Assembly: GCA_023627715.1 (NCBI GenBank)
Contig: JAMAHW010000082.1
Coordinates: 62,001 to 126,000, forward strand
Source: Periconia sp. R9002
Taxonomy: Eukaryota > Ascomycota > Dothideomycetes > Pleosporales > Periconiaceae
Length of the DNA: 64,000 nt
Direction of reading: 5' to 3'
Part shown: piece after piece, positions 24,845 to 37,400 of the stretch
Position numbering within the stretch: position 1 is the stretch's first letter
Layout of the letters: each line of letters begins with the position of its first letter
The notes under the pieces: generated by a model
Told to the model about the DNA's origin: nothing
Seen by the model: only the letters and a program-made list of their open reading frames with translations
The model's database searches: none
Position numbers and translations under genes: made by a program

Positions 24845-26859
24845 CGTCTTGATAGTGGTAGTATTAATGAATCTGGAGGATTTCCCGGTCACTTGACTTG
24901 GAACCGACAGCTTGTTACAGTGAAACAGACGGGATAATGATCCTATACAAAGAGAGACCTTAGATTGGCACTATTGGAACGAATGTGGAATGAAGTGAGA
25001 GAGGTCAGAGTCGTGAGAGTTGATGACACAATGCCCACGGGGTACCAGTACTTTAGTACCCAAAGGTCTTGCTTTCGTGGTTGACTATCGAGGCACGTAG
25101 AAAGCTTGTAGGACTGAGGAAGCTCGAATATCCGGAAGCAATCACAGACGGCCCATGAACCCAGCAACGGATCCCACGCATGTTGCAGATCGGTTAAGCT
25201 AGGTTCCATTGGTCGGTAGAACGGCTCAGTACCGAAGTAGTCGATGGTCACTGCAAAGAGGTTCGCGGGTATAGAGTAAATCTATCCGCGTGACTGGGCG
25301 TGTGTTCATCACGAGTGTGGCGAACCTGGATTGTGAGAAGGATACCTTGATCATTCTGCGTATCTATCGACATTCATTTTGCGTGGAGGACAATTGCCGC
25401 GAGGGGTAACCAGCTGCAATTAATTGAGCCGACGAGTCTGGACATCCGTAGGGCGGTTATCTGCCATCACGGCGTGTTTGCCAAAGCTTATTCGACGGCC
25501 CAGAGGGAACAGGAAGCGGTGATAGCGGTCCTATACTGCGCCCGCTGGCACGTGTACTTTCTCCTAGGCCAGGCTTACAGGAAGACTATAAATTCAAAGC
25601 ACACAATCGCAAGAAGCGCATGGCGAATCGTACAGCACCTGAGGCTACGCGAGCATCTGATGGTCGGATAAATTTTCACAAACGGTGATGTGTGTGGGGT
25701 GTTGGCGGCGCAAGACCGGGATGACGACGGATCGTGCGGCCCTGGACTCCGAATAGACGGCGCGGAAGGATAGCAACGTGATCCCACACCAGCGCCAAGC
25801 ACCTGTCTTTATCATCGTCGACGAGCCCTGACGAACATGAGCGATAATTGAGCGGTCGAGGCTCGTGGTTTGGACCGGTCAATTGCCTACCCCAGCTCAC
25901 ACGTGGGCAATGCATTATGTAGTACAACACTCCTACCACCACAAACTATCCCAGCCGGTAGACATCAATACTTTGTTCAAAATACAGGATACACCGTTGC
26001 CACATTAATGTCTCCTCTCTTCTCTATAGATTCATCAATTCGTGGACCTTGAAAATTTCCACCAATAGGCCCACTTGCTCGTTCTAGATATACATAGGTC
26101 CCTCTTATGGCCATAACCCTGCGTATCAATGTTGGTTCAAGAATCTCGATGTATGGACAATCATAAGTTGGGAGAACGGCTGTGATACCATCTTGTTAAT
26201 ACAGACCGGAGTACAAGCCGAGTCTCCAGTTTCAGTTGATGCACGTCTCGCTGTAGTGGGCTTGAGATTACATGTCCTGTACGAGCGAATCATCTGACTC
26301 TTTGGTTATCATAGAGTTGCATACGTGTGTCTCAAACTATTAGACGTTGGAGTATATCCATTAGCTTGGCCAGTGACCATAGGGTTATATCGGATCAGAC
26401 GACGAACTGGTGCGCTGCAGCTATACAACCGAACATGCGATTGGAAACTGCCGTTGGAGACAAAAGCCTGATGCGTAGGTACACGTACCATTTATCTCAC
26501 GATCTCCACGCAATGGGCCAAACAAAGCGGGAAAGGTATAGCTATATTTCTATCTACGAAGTTAGATGGATGAACGCACCCCATGCAACAGCACATCATA
26601 CTCACAAAAGCCGGCAAACTACTAAGAAGAAGCCTCCCAAATGCTTTTATAAACAGCGTTTCTGATTGTTGAAAACATCGGAAAATAGCTCAGCGTCCAA
26701 AAACAATTTCACACAAAGCGTCTCCCTGAAGCGACGAGTAAACGCAGGTAGCAGCATCTATCCACCCGCTCACCCATCTATCGTCGATCATCCCATAATC
26801 ATTAAGCACCATTGCGCCTTCTGAAGTGATCAAGTACCATTCCTTCCCCTCTTTGCCCC
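24845..26859. other. 2-kb intergenic region
   Basis: It should hold the GH3 promoter and the 3' end of the myosin gene. Short open frames on both strands lack recognisable domains, and I find no splice-joined reading frame. No transposon or tRNA is recognised. Confidence 0.6.
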
Positions 26860-29800
26860 TCACCAATCATCATCATCTGCCTTCTTGCCCTGCATAGCAG
26901 CTTGCCTCTGTCTCAACGCCTCCGCCAGACCGCCGGCAATGCTTCCCCCACTATCTCTCGCTCCGGCATCTGAGTTGCTCCCCGAATATCCACTATCTCT
27001 AGCTGCACCCCCAACTGGGGGTCGATTTTTGGCTGCAGGCCGTTTTGCTGGGGGAGCAGGTGGCGCCGGTTTACCACGCACACCATTAGAGCCAGCAGCC
27101 GGACGGGGAGGCGCGGGCGGTGGTGCGGGTTTACTGACGAACTCCTCGAGGTAGGCAGAAGGCGCCCAGCCTGAGGCCGATTTATCCAAACGTTGTGCTA
27201 GCCACCAACCTGCATATTGTCAGAAAGAACGCTTACAAAACCATGAAGTTATGAATCTGACTTACCATTGCCTTCTTTTTGGGTAACAAGAATAATTTCG
27301 TCCTTTTTGATACTTAGCTCGCCAGCTGACTGACCAGCGAAATCGTACATGGCTCGGTAGGTAGGTTCTTTGGGGGCTGGTGGTGCGGCAGGGGGTGCAG
27401 GAGGAGGTGGAGGCGGCGCTCGGTTTGATGCTGCAGATGAGCTGCGCGCATGCGATGATCCGTTTGACAATGCGGCCACTGGTTGCGGTACCGGTTTTGG
27501 TTGCGGCACGGCAGCAGGTGTAGGCCGGGACTGAGCAGGACGACTAGCAAGCTTTGACGGACCACCACCTGGACCCCCAGGACGCAATAGTTTCCCTTTA
27601 GTAATAGGTTTCGCTGCAACTTGCTTTCCTTTAGGCGTGGGTTTCGAGACAGAGTTGGGAGGTTCTCCGGGCCCTGTATGGATTGTACCACTCTTGTAGG
27701 TGTCATCTCGAGGTACGGCTGGATCTTTCATCGTCTTAATTTGTGCCAGCTTACCCGGCTTCTTGTTATACTCGATGCTATTGCTAATTAGCCTTGTTCT
27801 ATGTCTCGTCAAGGATTGGACTTACGTATCACCTATTTTGAGGTTCAAGGAACCGCGCAACACGTGCTTCAGGTGAGTAAAGAATTCGGTTTTGAACACG
27901 CAATTTACCAACGGATCAGGCTCTTGTGGCGACCCTACGCCAATCGAGAACCAGTCGTCCTTAAGCTTTGAACAGCTGATGAATTTGATAGCACCAACTG
28001 GGATGGTCCTTTCAGCTTGAATTTGAATCTGTCGGTTGACCAACACTTGTTTGATCAGATACACATTCTTTTTGGTCAGAGCAAGTTGTCGAGCTTCGGG
28101 TTTAGATGATCGACCGAGTTTGGACACTAACACTTCCGCTCTGGATGAGAATACCACCTCTTCGCCTGATATACCGATGGCGTTGGCAATCACTTCACCG
28201 GGGCCGCCTTTGTTGCCGATACCCAAATAGTCACCCATGAACCTGCGGGATCCAATCAAACTAAATCGCCGTCTCTCTTTTTGACCACCGAGAATCTTGT
28301 GGCCTTCGTCCCTCACTTGAATGAATTCCATACCCCCATTGACTCGTCTCCAAAACCTTTGTATCCGGGTAGCGCACTCGGCTCGGTATCGCAGATAATT
28401 TCTCCAGGCACGCTGAATACGAATTGCCATGTTATGCCAATAACGATCTCGCATTGTTTCTAATGCAAAAAGTGTTTCAGGCGTTTTGATGAACACTTTA
28501 GTAGTGCCCATTTGGAATTCCTCCGCAGGAATGTTCGTATCCCGTAGAATTTGCTTTGCGCCACTCTGGTAGTCTCCTGACCACGTGTATTCTCCGGCAT
28601 AACCAGTTTTCGGCGAGAGAAGGAAAAATCGTTCAACGAATTTTTCGAAAGTCTGACGAGACGCGAAACCAGCCCGTCGAATACGAACATTTTCTTGCAA
28701 CCCGAGATATTTAATCTGATGGAGGACATTTGGTTCGTTGAATTCTGAAGGCGACTTGTTTTCGTTAGGCTTGATGGTGCGAATGTACGAGGGTTGCGCT
28801 TTCATAAGGGTGGAGACAAGATCATTCGCCGAGGCCTTGATTTTGTCTCCTGCTGTAGGCGGTCGCCTCCTATCGTCGGTATTGACTTGGTCGGGGAAAA
28901 GGGTATGAACGAAGCTGTTGGAACTGTTGCCCAATAGAAGGAGCAGGTCTTTGAGCAGCTGATCTTTGTTTTTATCCGTCATGCCGTCCACAGCATAAGC
29001 TACGTCACCAGCATAATGTTTGATAACGAATCGTCCTTGGCGAGGCTCGAAGTTGGGGTTAGTAGAAAGCGCACCCAATCTCTGTGCAAAGGTCTGATCA
29101 GCGGCAGCAGGATCCGCATTGGCAATCGCGCAAGCGTCGTTTAAAAATGAAAATACACCTGGTGGGCGCTTCTCCTCGATCAGTTCACACACGACCTTGT
29201 TATCGAAATACTTGATGGGTGTCCATTTGATCTGTTCGCGAGCGTATTCTTCTTGTTCCGCCTTCAATGTCAGTTGAATGAAGATCTGTTGCAACTTTTC
29301 GTTTACGTAATTGATACACAGCTGTTCGAAACTGTTTTTCTCGAAGATTTCGAAACCGTAGATATCGAGGATACCGATGGAGTGGGACATCGCGCCTCGT
29401 GCCTGCAATGACACGTTGACACGCTGAACTATCCAGTCGAACAGGTTGAAGTAGATACCCTTTGCTAACGCATCGCGTACTGCCGTTGCTTGCGCCGGGT
29501 TCAACGGCACATCATACACGGAGCCTCTTCGGCCTCCACGACTAGTCTCCATAACGCGTGTTGAAAGAGCTTTGTTCACATGCGCCGAGTCTACCTCGAG
29601 AAGATAGGCGACAAAATCGACAACCGACTGATCCACGATTGATGAATTCCCCGAATCATCCTCTTGGAAGGAAACATTTCCTAGCCACAAAATGGCTGCA
29701 AGCATCCGGAATATATTATCCTGCTCTGCTTGTGATAAACCTATAACATTCATTGCGTTTAGGGTATCTTTAAACTCTGCGTGATCGTCGATACCCGGGA

Positions 29801-30885
29801 CATCATAACATTTCGACCGGCTTGTATAGACGTAGGACTGGGGTTGTTGAATGCCGAATGTTTCTGGAAAGGAATTAGTATGTGTGCTTCCAGCATACCT
29901 GCGTGATCTTACGTCTGTGGTTCTCTGATGCTGCCTTCGCAAACTGATAGAATATATGGAAATTGCGCTCATTCGTAATCTGGCCTACTACTCTTGATTT
30001 TTCGAGGAGATAGTTGTTAATGTTTGCTCCTACCGGCTCACCCTGAGCGTTGAACTGGATTTCGAGATATTTTCCAAATCGGGAGGAATTGTTGTTTCGG
30101 AGTGTCTTTGCATTTCCAAACGATTCAAGCAAAGGGTTCGTGGCTAGCACCATGTCCTTGATCTCCTGGATCGATGTATTGCTGCCTCCCGACACATTTG
30201 CGATGTACTGCATTATTCGCTTCGCCGCTTCTGTCTTTCCAGCTCCCGACTCTCCCGAAATGATAACGCATTGGTTATCCTTGTATGCGTTCATATTATA
30301 GTACGCTGATTCGGCGATGGCAAAAACGTGCGGAGGCATCTAATTGTTCTTAGTTTGAAAACTGCTATGTTGAGAAGAGTCCTACCTCCAACCTGTTTTT
30401 GCCCTTGTAGCTGTCCAAGACCTGATCCGTGTATATGCCCACTACGCCGGGTTAGTCGCGCCAATGATGATCGCTATGGTTCTACCTACAGTCTCGAAAA
30501 GGGTTGACGGAAACCAATACATGTCCGATGTATGTCTACGGTTGTCATGAGCCTGAGCGCTTGAGGAGCACACGTATACGTCGTGGAGTGGATCGCAAGG
30601 GGGTTTACGCACATAGATCTCCGCATTCTCGAATCGCTTCTTGAGGTTCTCGTTGATGGCCTCGTTTGATATTTTGCTAATCAATGTGAGATCCGAGACT
30701 CCGACCTCCTTCTTTTTGGTGCTTTCGAAGACGGCTTTCTTCGCGAATTGTTGTTTGGGGGCTCCGCCGCCACCTTCTTTCTTGCGCCCGGCGCGCTTTG
30801 ATACCGCCTTCTACACTGAATATCAGCCGGTGCTCCATAGTGCATATTCCCCCTCATGGACTGGGTATCGGTCTGTATTTACCAT
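26860..30885 (-). CDS. Class I myosin
   Basis: Exons, right to left: 30883-30885 (only the ATG is coding), 30613-30807, 30490-30535, 30386-30441, 29913-30339, 27826-29863, 27266-27777 and 26860-27209. All phases agree and give 1,208 residues. The motor has the P-loop GESGAGKT (about 129-136) and switch I motif [10 protein letters not shown]. The TEDS-rule site is Ser (RRGSVYD, about residue 357), so PAK-type phosphorylation may be needed for activity. Two IQ motifs follow ([23 protein letters not shown]), then a TH1 lipid-binding domain, a Pro-rich region, an SH3 domain ([21 protein letters not shown]) and an acidic end (KKADDDDW) of the Arp2/3-binding type. In fungi this motor drives endocytosis and polar growth at cortical actin patches. 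The eight-exon model is well supported. Confidence 0.95.
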
Positions 30886-31702
30886 ATTTGATGCCCAATC
30901 CTATTCTCGCTGCCTGGTGTGCTGAACCGGCCAAGCTGGGGCTGGGATCGATTGAGGATGGCGATGGAGTCTTCGGGACTCGCGGTGTATAAGGCGGATT
31001 GTGTTGTTGAGAGGGGATAAGGTGGTGGTGAATTTGAATGGGTGTCGAGTGTGAAGTGGGAGCTTTGGCTGATGTCCCACGATTCCGAACGATGTCACAG
31101 CGCGGCAAGGGTCAATCCGTCAGCCACACGCACCGCCACAGTCGGGCGACACGCAAGCTTTTGTTCTATTAATGTACACGACCCACATCTTCATTCGTCT
31201 CGAGTGCTAGTATGGTATGCGGCTCAATAACATTTGGGATTATTTGGAATCTCAGAGAGGCGAAAGGCTCGATGGAAATCTCCTCAGATTGCCACAGGTG
31301 ATATTCTCTTGTTGACGTTGACCAGTAGCAAGAGATGGTTCTCCTCTAGCTTTGAGGTACAACATGTGGTTCTTATCTCACAGAAACATCGTTCACGAGG
31401 ACGAGTTGTCTCTCTCATTTAGACTTGAAGCAAGCCTTCGCAAAATTCTAGGTACTTCGAATAGACCCATAGTGCATCGCCCATACCACCTCGCCTCAAG
31501 TGCTTTCTACTATCGATGAACCGAGCAGCACAAGGCTGAGCTCGCCAGTGTCGTTGCAAATGCCAAAAGTATGGTTGCAGTGAGGAATATTAAGACTTTA
31601 AAGAGGCCTAGATGTAGCCTATCCATATATGATGTAAACATGCCACATCCACACCGTCAATATATAACTCTTAAATGTCCAATGGAAAATCCATGATTTC
31701 TA
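30886..31702. other. Intergenic region at the left border of the cluster
   Basis: Myosin promoter and leader on the left, 3' end of the MFS gene on the right. No gene recognised. Confidence 0.6.
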
Positions 31703-33566
31703 TCAACCCTCGTTTTCATCCACTTTCACGTTTCCCCGTTCAATCGCTAGACTGCCTAAAAGTGCGATCCCTGCGGCTACTAATGGTACGATCATAGCTG
31801 TCTGCAATGCTTTCCCATACGCCTCTTTAATGGGGACAACTTGATCGCTGGGCACACCAGTAGTGATAGAAGCCGGATCCTGACTGATCACATGAGCAAC
31901 GTCCACTGAAGGAATGTTCGCTAAGAAACGGTTCAACGAGGCATTGAATATGTTTTGATCGATACTCAAAGCCAACGCACCGCCGAAAGATTGGAAGAAT
32001 ATCAACAAGGAATTAGCAATCGGACGGTCCTTCAAAGGAACTTTGACTTGTATCGCAGTGAAAGGAACTTGGATGCCGAATCCAAAACCTATGTTTGCAA
32101 TGAGCTGAAATCCGATCCACGCTGATGGCGGGCTATTCGTGAATAGAGTGTGGAGCAGTCCACAACCGACGGTCAATATGGCTGCCCCGACACACATGAA
32201 TGGAACGTAAATACCATATCTGCTTATCATCCCCGCTGTGACGAAAGTGATGAAGGTGTTGGTTATCACGAAAGGTAGAATGTATACACCCGATTCGCGG
32301 GCACTGGCACCTTTAGTCGCTTGGAAATAGTACGGAAGGTAATACGAAATTGTGGAGGAGGATACGAGAAGCATTGCAGCATATATGCAGCAGCTGTACA
32401 CAGTACGCTGGCCAATGACGCGAAATGGTATCAGAGCTCTGTGTGCAGTTTAGTTTACAACGACGAGGTTCCATGAGTAGAGCTCCATACTTCTCTCCTT
32501 GGTAAAGTTGAACTCCTGTGAAGATCACAAATCCGACAGCAAAGGCGAGTAAAAAAAGCCAAACGCCTACGTTTGACCATGGATGAGATACGCCACCCCT
32601 CTGTAATGCAAAAAACAGGCATACGATGGCCCCCGCAAGAAGTAGCGAAGTGGCAATTTGCAATTCTTTTAACTTATCCGTTAGGTTTCGGTTACGCATT
32701 GTTCTCTTAGGCTCTTTGTAGAATGACATCAAAATCAGACAGGCAATGAAGACAAGTGCTATTGATAACGAATTAGTACATCTGCAAGACAATCATTTCA
32801 CTATAACTTACGGAGGTTGATCCAAAAAGCGAACCTCCAGGTCAGGCGGGAGTCGACGAAGAGACCTCCAAGAGGGGGTCCAGCTGCTCCCGCTAATGCG
32901 TATACACTGGCAATGAGGGCCAGAAAAATTGGTCGTTTCTGTTGCGGAGCAAGGTCGGCCACGATGTTCAAGCCACCAGACATGATTCCTGCTCCACCCA
33001 TTCCTTGAATAGACCGGCTCACAATCAGCACGCTCGAAGAAGGAGCTACTGCGCAGGCAATTGATCCTATGCCAAACAAAATCAATGCAGCGATCAATGT
33101 CCATTTCAAACTAAAATGAGTATAAATTGTCCCGTATGTGGGTTGCAGAGCCATGACTGCAACCAAATAAGCAGCACCATACCAGCCAATATCATGTAAG
33201 CTGTTATATGTGCTGGCAATTCGTGGTACGGCGGTTGCTGTAGGAGATCAGTCATTTTGCTATTTTAGTCGGCGCTGCGTCAAATCTGACGCAGCAACAA
33301 CGATATAAAACTTGCTCACCTATAACATTGACATCGATTGCCACAAGCAAAACAGAAACCATGATCGCCGCCATAATGGCGACTAGTCGAAATCCTCTTA
33401 TGCAAACCTTTGGTTCCGAAAGTGCCAGTTCTTCAAAATTATTCGTATCATCATTAGTCATCGATGTTTCCCTTTCTATATTTCGTGGTAATCTTGGGGA
33501 AGAGTCTTTCGTGAGTGCGTCTGCGTGTTTTACTCCGGACTCTTTTTCTAAATTATCTTCATTCAT
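31703..33566 (-). CDS. DHA2-type MFS exporter (14 TM)
   Basis: Exons 33320-33566, 32812-33237, 32491-32758 and 31703-32438 give 558 residues. The N-terminal tail is acidic and hydrophilic. The first helix (LVAIMAAIMVSVLLVAIDVN) leads to TAVPRIAST and DIGWYGAAYL, a signature of fungal DHA2 drug:proton antiporters. RSIQGMGGAGIMSG and PLGGLFVDSRLTWRFAFWINL follow, with further helices to about 14 in all. It probably exports the cluster product across the plasma membrane. The ATG at 33,566 has a good context (A at -3); an in-frame ATG at 33,635 would add 23 residues. The third intron (32439-32490) removes a stretch that would otherwise shift frame. It is the leftmost member of the cluster, next to the PKS on the same strand. 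Confidence 0.9.
33274..33295. repeat. Inverted repeat inside MFS intron 1
   Basis: GCTGCGTCA, a four-base loop AATC, then TGACGCAGC: nine-base perfect arms. It lies within the intron 33238-33319 and contains TGACGCA, similar to a bZIP half-site. Confidence 0.8.
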
Positions 33567-34462
33567 CTTTCTCAATTTGGCTGATATTTTGACAAGATTC
33601 GGTAGAAAACAGCACAGCTCTCTCTGTGTGGGCATGTGGTTCAAGCTCACAATAATGCAGACCCTTTAACTACTCGTACATCAAGAAACTAACCGCGCCC
33701 TTAGTAGTTCTTAACGCCCTTTTGCCATCTATAATCGAGGGTCGCAAAATGCAGCATTCATGTACAGATATCTGACTTCTTGAGGGAGTTTTCGTTCTAA
33801 GTCCAAGAGTGGAAAACATACATACATTAGCCTAATGAGAAGGGCGGCGTCACCCCCAATTAGGACCCGCCCTTCTTATACCCAGGGTGAATTATCTTAT
33901 CTTTGCATAACCGGCGCTGACGATAGATAGCAGCTTCTTGATATTCTAAGATTGATTGGTGAGCATGGCATTGGTATATAGAAAAGCTTTGTAGCTCGTA
34001 TACTTCCACGATCGCAGTCTTGTGCTTTCAATAACTGCTAGTCTAGGCGCTTGTTACTAATATGTGCGATTTTAATAAGCACAGCACTATCCCTTGTGAA
34101 AAAGAGAGCCATAATCTTGTTATATAGTTTCTTGAATAAGTCCCCTTACCGCAGTTTTCAATCCGTTAAAACAGTACCACAGAGTGGCACTCTACTTTTC
34201 TTTTGCCATGAGGGTAATCCTATAAGCATTAAAGACCCTAGTCACGTAAATGTTCTTAGGATTCTGTTTCCCGAACGATGCTTCTTCAAGCTTCAATGCT
34301 AGTTTTCTCCTATAAAAATACGCAGTTTATGATATTATCTATATACTATGCCATTACTCCCCCCGAAATTCTACTACTCATCTATGGTTCAATCTACATC
34401 TCTAACCTCCCTATCGCCTTCAATAGAAAAGGAAAGTGGAATACAGCAAAAATAACGTCAAA
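33567..34462. other. Intergenic region between exporter and PKS
   Basis: A/T-rich stretch with the MFS promoter on the left and the PKS 3' end on the right. No gene recognised. A CATAACCGGCG sequence near 33,907 resembles the CATAACGGCCG motif found in other promoters of this cluster. Confidence 0.6.
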
Positions 34463-37400
34463 CTATACAGCAGTGCTCACAACTACACTCAGAGTATGCA
34501 ACTCTTCCCGGTCGCAATTTGGTACAACCAACTCTGTTCCATTGAATCCCGTATCACGCAATACCTCATCCCATTGCTGGACATCTAAGCACGGGGTGAG
34601 CTGCCTCGTTTCCTCCTCGCCTAACCACCATCCCGAAAGTGTGCCAAAGATGAACGATATGTCGAGAGCTTCGCGCGTTCCTTCGACCATTAAGACCTAA
34701 ACAGTGATTTCAAAGTCAGCAAAGTTCATGCAAGGTTCTTCCAATACGCCATGACACATAAGTTCTCGACGTGCGTTAAAGATATAATACATACCTTTCC
34801 ACCGGGCTTGAGTAGTTCGCGAGTGTGCTGCATGGTCCGCGTCATGTTCTTCGTAGCGTGTAGACACTGGCTTGCAATAATGAGGTCGTAACTCCCAGGC
34901 GTGAAGTTCTGCTTCGATGGTAGTGTTTCCATGTCTAGTTTCTGGAAAGTTGTTATAGGGACGAAGTCTTTGAAGCGCGCCTTTGCTTCTTTGAAGAAGC
35001 CCGTTGAGATGTCAGTGTACGTGTAGTGAACATGATCTGCTACCGAGCCTTTCGATTCCCCAAATGCCTTGATAGCGCGGAAAGCAGCTCGAGTAGTACC
35101 ACCAGTTCCGGCACCAACCTCGAGAATGTTTAATTTATGCTTGGCGGTTTCGAGCGCGTGCCGGACAAAAATCTCAACTTGGGGGAAGCATGGTGAGGTG
35201 TGTATATTTTGAGGATAGTAATCGAACAGGAGCTTTCCTTGAAGCATCAACTGAAGAGGTTGCTTTTGACCGCGCATGAGAGACAAAATGTCATGGCCAA
35301 TGCGACTCAGCATCATTCCATCAACCCCTGTACTGGAAAGATCGGCTTCTAGTGATGTGATGTCCTCGTCAGGGATCTTATCAGCAGGGATCTCTTGAAC
35401 TTTTTGTTTGGCCCACTGATAGAAGCGTTGGAAGTGCGGCTCAAGTCTTTGGGCCTCTGTATCAGTCACATTTTTCAATACCCGGCGCACATAAAGATTG
35501 ACAAGCGTGTTGAGATGTTGTCGAAGACGAAGCTCAACGTCAGAAGCCGTGCGACTCATCGCAGATCCAAGTTGTTCCAAGGTTGATGTTGCATTTTCGG
35601 GCCGCCATTTAGGGCTTGACAAGTGCTGGTGATCTGGACTAGACCAGAGAGTGAAAACCTCATCCTTGCCTGTGATCGCGGCGGACAATAAGTCTCCAAG
35701 AGCCTTCGCCTAGCGTGGAGTTAGTATGAAACGACAGACGAAATGTATGCACTTACGTTTTGGGAATGCAGAATACTGAAATGATTGCCGGATGTCGCAG
35801 CAAGACGAATGTTTTCCGAATCGAAGAGTTCGGTCCAACCGTGAGGTCTCGGGAGCCCTCTCTTTCCAGCGAAAAATCTCTCAATCCCGTGATCTTCCTC
35901 ATCTTGTGAGAACAGCGCATTCTTAAGCTGCTTTATGCCTTCAGATGCCCAAATCAAATACACCCTCGGTTGTGCTGCGCCCTTCATTGGTGTGGGCTTG
36001 TAGCCTTGAACTGCTTGAATCGACGTACGGAAATGGTCCAGGAGCCAAGCTGGAGTTTCTTTGTTCCCGGTACCTGTAACATCAATACCGCCAGCGATCA
36101 GGTCGAGTGCACGTTTAGGGAACGCATCATAGCTAGATCGAGATGGCGCGTCGATCAGAACCAACGATTCAACTGACTGGCCCCGAGCCACCAGCGCTTT
36201 AGAGGCTTCATACGCATAATACCCACCACTGGAATAACCACCGAGAATATAGGGTCCTTCTGGCTGGTATGTTTGAAGTTCTTCCACCCAAGCTTCAACC
36301 ATGTTCTCGACTGTAGCACCGTCCACGACACCCTTTCGTAGATACGGGCTATTGAACCCTATGACGCATGTCGATTTGTCCACAGTTGGTAACTGCGCGT
36401 ATACTCCAGCCGAGCCGGAACCATCAGGGAAAAGAAAAATTTTGCTCTGGGAGCTATCAAGCTTCCCCTGGAGGACCGAGGCAGATTTGCGATCGTTACT
36501 GGGTTTTGCTGTCTTTTTCACCTCATCACTCGGTTCAGGTTTTGCCGTCAAATTCGTCACTTCTGGTTTTGTCGATTTCGGGAAAAGAGCTTGCTCTATT
36601 AGCTGCAACGTGTTGGCTGACGAGAAAAAGGCGGAGTCAAGGTCAAATCCGAGACTGGAGCGTATCTGATCGACGATCTCAATGCTCATCAAGGAGTCAA
36701 GACCTAAATCGACTAAATCGTCCGATGGTGACAACTCGGACGGAGCTACCCCCATCTGTTCTGCTATGAAGGTCCGTATTTGTTCCATCTGTTGGGAGTT
36801 GTCGACATTTGTTTTTGGCCCCTCGTGATTTGAAGCTGTCACGGCAGCCTCTTTATGATTTGACTTCTCTTTTCGGGGTATCTTCGCCCGCTTTTTGGAC
36901 TTCTTCTGAACACGAGTCTGAACGCGAGGCTGATTTGGCATTGGTAGGCTCTTTTGAATGAACATCTCCAGTGAGCTGTACGTGGGGCAAGATGTGAACA
37001 AGTCTGATGAAAGAGATTCGAGCTTGTATTCATCACGCAATCGGTCTCCAAGCGTGAGGGCGAGTAAAGAATCAATCCCCATGTCAGCGAGCTCCGTATC
37101 AGCCTTGATGTCTTCTTCAGCAACTCCAGTTTCATCGTATAGAATTTGCTTCAAATTCACTTTCGGAATTGGCATATTTCCCTCGACGTCATCTAGCTCG
37201 TCATCGCTCACGGTAGCATCGCTGTCGTCCAAGGCGGGTGTAGACTGGCCAGATGCTAGTGCTGGTATAGCCATACGGTGCTGGTCTTGGATCCGTTTGA
37301 TACCTGGAGGTAATATCTTGTCTGCCACTGAACGGGGTACCCTGTGAAACTTTAGACCGTCCAGCTTCCCCACAATTTGATCATTCAAGATCACATAGCA

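Noticed and set aside
24845..26859. A gene in the 2-kb gap between GH3 and myosin
   Set aside because: Only short open frames exist, none joins to another at splice sites with a sensible protein, and none matches a family I recognise.
30886..34462. A transposon remnant at the left border of the cluster
   Set aside because: The A/T-rich gaps suggested it, but I found no transposase fragment, terminal repeats or target duplication.
34463..35709. The methyltransferase region as a separate gene next to the PKS
   Set aside because: The TE C-terminal segment and the MT lie in one exon without a stop, there is no start codon in a suitable place, and the intron at 35710-35756 joins the TE in phase.
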